64,000 bases of DNA from an uncultured Maribacter sp. (GTDB taxonomy: Bacteria > Bacteroidota > Bacteroidia > Flavobacteriales > Flavobacteriaceae). A program made the translations under genes and the position numbers. Shown one piece after another: positions 62,736 to 64,000 of the stretch (positions are counted from its first letter, which is position 1; each line of letters begins with the position of its first letter). The notes beneath the pieces are model-generated. The model was not told where the DNA came from. It did no database searches and worked only from the letters and a program-made list of their open reading frames with translations. The stretch lies in contig NZ_CANMBB010000002.1 in the NCBI RefSeq assembly GCF_947495965.1, forward strand, positions 124,001 through 188,000, given 5' to 3'.

Positions 62736-62774
62736 AATAAGTACCTTTTTTATATTTTTTGAGAAACTAGAAAT

Positions 62775-62787
62775 ATCTATGAAATAC
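62775..62787. promoter_or_regulatory. ATCTATGAAATAC half-site
   Basis: Twelve of thirteen bases match ATCCATGAAATAC, the left arm of the palindrome at 2985-3012. It lies 128 bases before a kinase gene, as does the palindrome before its kinase. Confidence 0.4.
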
Positions 62788-62914
62788 CAAAAACATAGAC
62801 AAAATACACAGTTTCAAAGGTTTTTTGACCAACAAATACTGCATTTTTACAACACTTTTTGGGTAGTAGGGAACATTTTATTGCGAACTAAGCATTATTA
62901 GTAGAGTTTTAAGG

Positions 62915-64000
62915 ATGTTAAGTTCTTTAAATATGTCTTTTAAAAAAATGGCATTGTGCAAATTAGAGAATGTTTATTTAAATATTAAACCCATTTTATT
63001 GAAAACACAAGACCTACTTAATCAAATGTTACGTTTAGAAACTACTTTAAACGAATTTTCATTTGAAGAATTAAATACGAAAGAGGCTACAAAGCTTAAA
63101 AAATCTTTTTTATCCTTTAAAAATAGCTTAGAATCTAAAATTTTTGGACCACTTGTTTCAACGCATATAGAGGATCAATTTTTTGAAGAATTAGAGGAAA
63201 CTCCAAAAGGTTCTAATACTACGAATACAGATGCTAATAAATTAATAGCAAATGTTAGTCATGAAATTAGAACTCCCTTAAATGGCATTATTGGTTTTGC
63301 AGATTTATTAAAAGAAAGCAAATTAAAAGGAGAACAGTTAGAGCAAGTAAACGCAATACAATCTGCCTCTTATTCTTTAATGGAAATAATTAATGAACTT
63401 TTAGAATATTCTAAACTGTCTGCAGGTCTCGAAGAATTTGAAAGTGTAGATTTTGATTTTCATGATTTAGTAAAAGATGTAGTTTATTTATGCCAAACAC
63501 TAAGTGCTAGTAAAAATATAACTATACATACTAAAATTGATGAAGCAATACCTGAAACATTAATAGGAGACCCTTCTAAATTATCTCAAATTTTATTAAA
63601 CCTCGTAGGAAATGCGATAAAGTTTGTAGAAAATGGAGAAATAAATGTTACCATAAATCTAAAAGAGTTAAAAGACAAGAAAAGTTTTATATTAGAATTT
63701 AATGTTCAAGATACTGGTATTGGTATGACTAAAGAGCAACTAAATCATATTTTTGATTCTTTTAAACAAGCAGAATATGATACGTTTACTAAGTATGGAG
63801 GTACTGGACTTGGATTAAGTATTGTAAAGCAAATTATAGAGAAACTTGGCGGAACCATCCATGTTACCAGTAAAGTAAATGTGGGTACCACTTTTAGTTT
63901 TATACTCCCATATAAAGAAGGAAATGATTCTAAAGTTCCAAAGAAAAATAAAAACACCATAAACTTACAAAAAGGAAGACAGCTAGTAAATGGTACTCGC
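62915..64000 (+). CDS. soluble sensor histidine kinase (continues beyond the window)
   Basis: The frame is open at the right edge after 362 residues. It has no membrane helix. A helical N-terminus (about 1-105) is followed by HisKA with NVSHEIRTPLNGIIGF (phospho-acceptor His116), then HATPase_c with NLVGNAIKFVENG, DTGIGMTKEQ and GGTGLGLSIVKQI, ending near residue 330. A polar linker follows (KEGNDSKVPKKNK), so a receiver or output domain may lie beyond. The start is ATG 62915, with 62933 as an alternative. A motif upstream resembles the palindrome before the HisKA_2 kinase. Confidence 0.88.
   Translation, partial: MLSSLNMSFKKMALCKLENVYLNIKPILLKTQDLLNQMLRLETTLNEFSFEELNTKEATKLKKSFLSFKNSLESKIFGPLVSTHIEDQFFEELEETPKGSNTTNTDANKLIANVSHEIRTPLNGIIGFADLLKESKLKGEQLEQVNAIQSASYSLMEIINELLEYSKLSAGLEEFESVDFDFHDLVKDVVYLCQTLSASKNITIHTKIDEAIPETLIGDPSKLSQILLNLVGNAIKFVENGEINVTINLKELKDKKSFILEFNVQDTGIGMTKEQLNHIFDSFKQAEYDTFTKYGGTGLGLSIVKQIIEKLGGTIHVTSKVNVGTTFSFILPYKEGNDSKVPKKNKNTINLQKGRQLVNGTR

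Noticed and set aside
1-64000. tRNA, rRNA, CRISPR arrays, insertion sequences, prophage or defence genes
   Set aside because: Reading both strands showed no cloverleaf-like GC-rich segments, no regularly spaced repeats, no transposase, integrase or known defence family. A tRNAscan or CRISPR search could still find something small.

Overview
The window looks like the chromosome of an AT-rich marine-type member of the Flavobacteriaceae (Bacteroidota). The grounds are lineage-typical genes: PorX of the type IX secretion system, the fused LpxC-FabZ enzyme, a SusC-like plug fused to a von Willebrand A protein, TPR/HisKA_2 kinase with LytTR regulator, GIN-domain lipoproteins and an N-terminally short MenE. 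Promoters of the Bacteroidota form TAnnTTTG recur, and there are few Shine-Dalgarno sites and several TTG starts. I found no tRNA, rRNA, CRISPR array or insertion sequence.

Layout. 1-8.6 kb: the end of an S1-domain protein, a membrane/SPOR-like protein, and the menaquinone genes menA, menC and menE with a CPBP protease. A LytTR regulator and its kinase are inserted between menA and menC, and a deletion scar with a truncated SDR gene precedes menC. 8.6-19.6 kb: a modular VWA protein, an acyl-CoA carboxylase beta subunit, an oxidoreductase, EttA, FumC and small membrane proteins. 19.6-33.3 kb: a small lipoprotein, tsaE and porX on the minus strand; then, divergently, an HD phosphohydrolase and the lipid A / elongation block lpxD, lpxC-fabZ, lpxA, efp, lpxD-like, followed by sucD, an M16 protease, fabG and a YbjQ-family gene. 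33.3-36.3 kb: a membrane VWA-like protein and a prohibitin. 36.3-45.3 kb: a complete histidine operon (hisG, D, C, B, H, A, F, IE) with two GNAT genes and a four-helix-bundle gene inside it. It is preceded by a His-rich leader peptide and an intrinsic terminator that together look like a classical attenuator. 45.3-49.2 kb (minus): an ECF sigma factor operon with an anti-sigma-like protein and surface/adhesin-like proteins. 49.3-52.2 kb: a VWA plus MoxR-like AAA pair. 52.2-55.5 kb: an OmpR/HAMP-kinase two-component pair divergent from a duplicated-domain lipoprotein. 55.5-64 kb: small membrane proteins, truA, a hydrolase, cysM/cysE, DUF2461 and DUF72 proteins, a hotdog thioesterase, and the start of a soluble histidine kinase that runs off the window.

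Most of this is core metabolism. The most interesting signals are non-coding: the his attenuator with duplicated 8-mers that can switch between antiterminator and terminator; palindromic and tandem-repeat operators beside the two-component genes, with related half-sites elsewhere in the window; GCAAC-N17/18-GTC sites that look like ECF promoters; and AGTACTTAGT-type repeats that occupy the only loose gaps of the his operon around the four-helix-bundle gene. I saw no wholly unknown multi-gene system. All database-level statements are from memory of families, not from searches.
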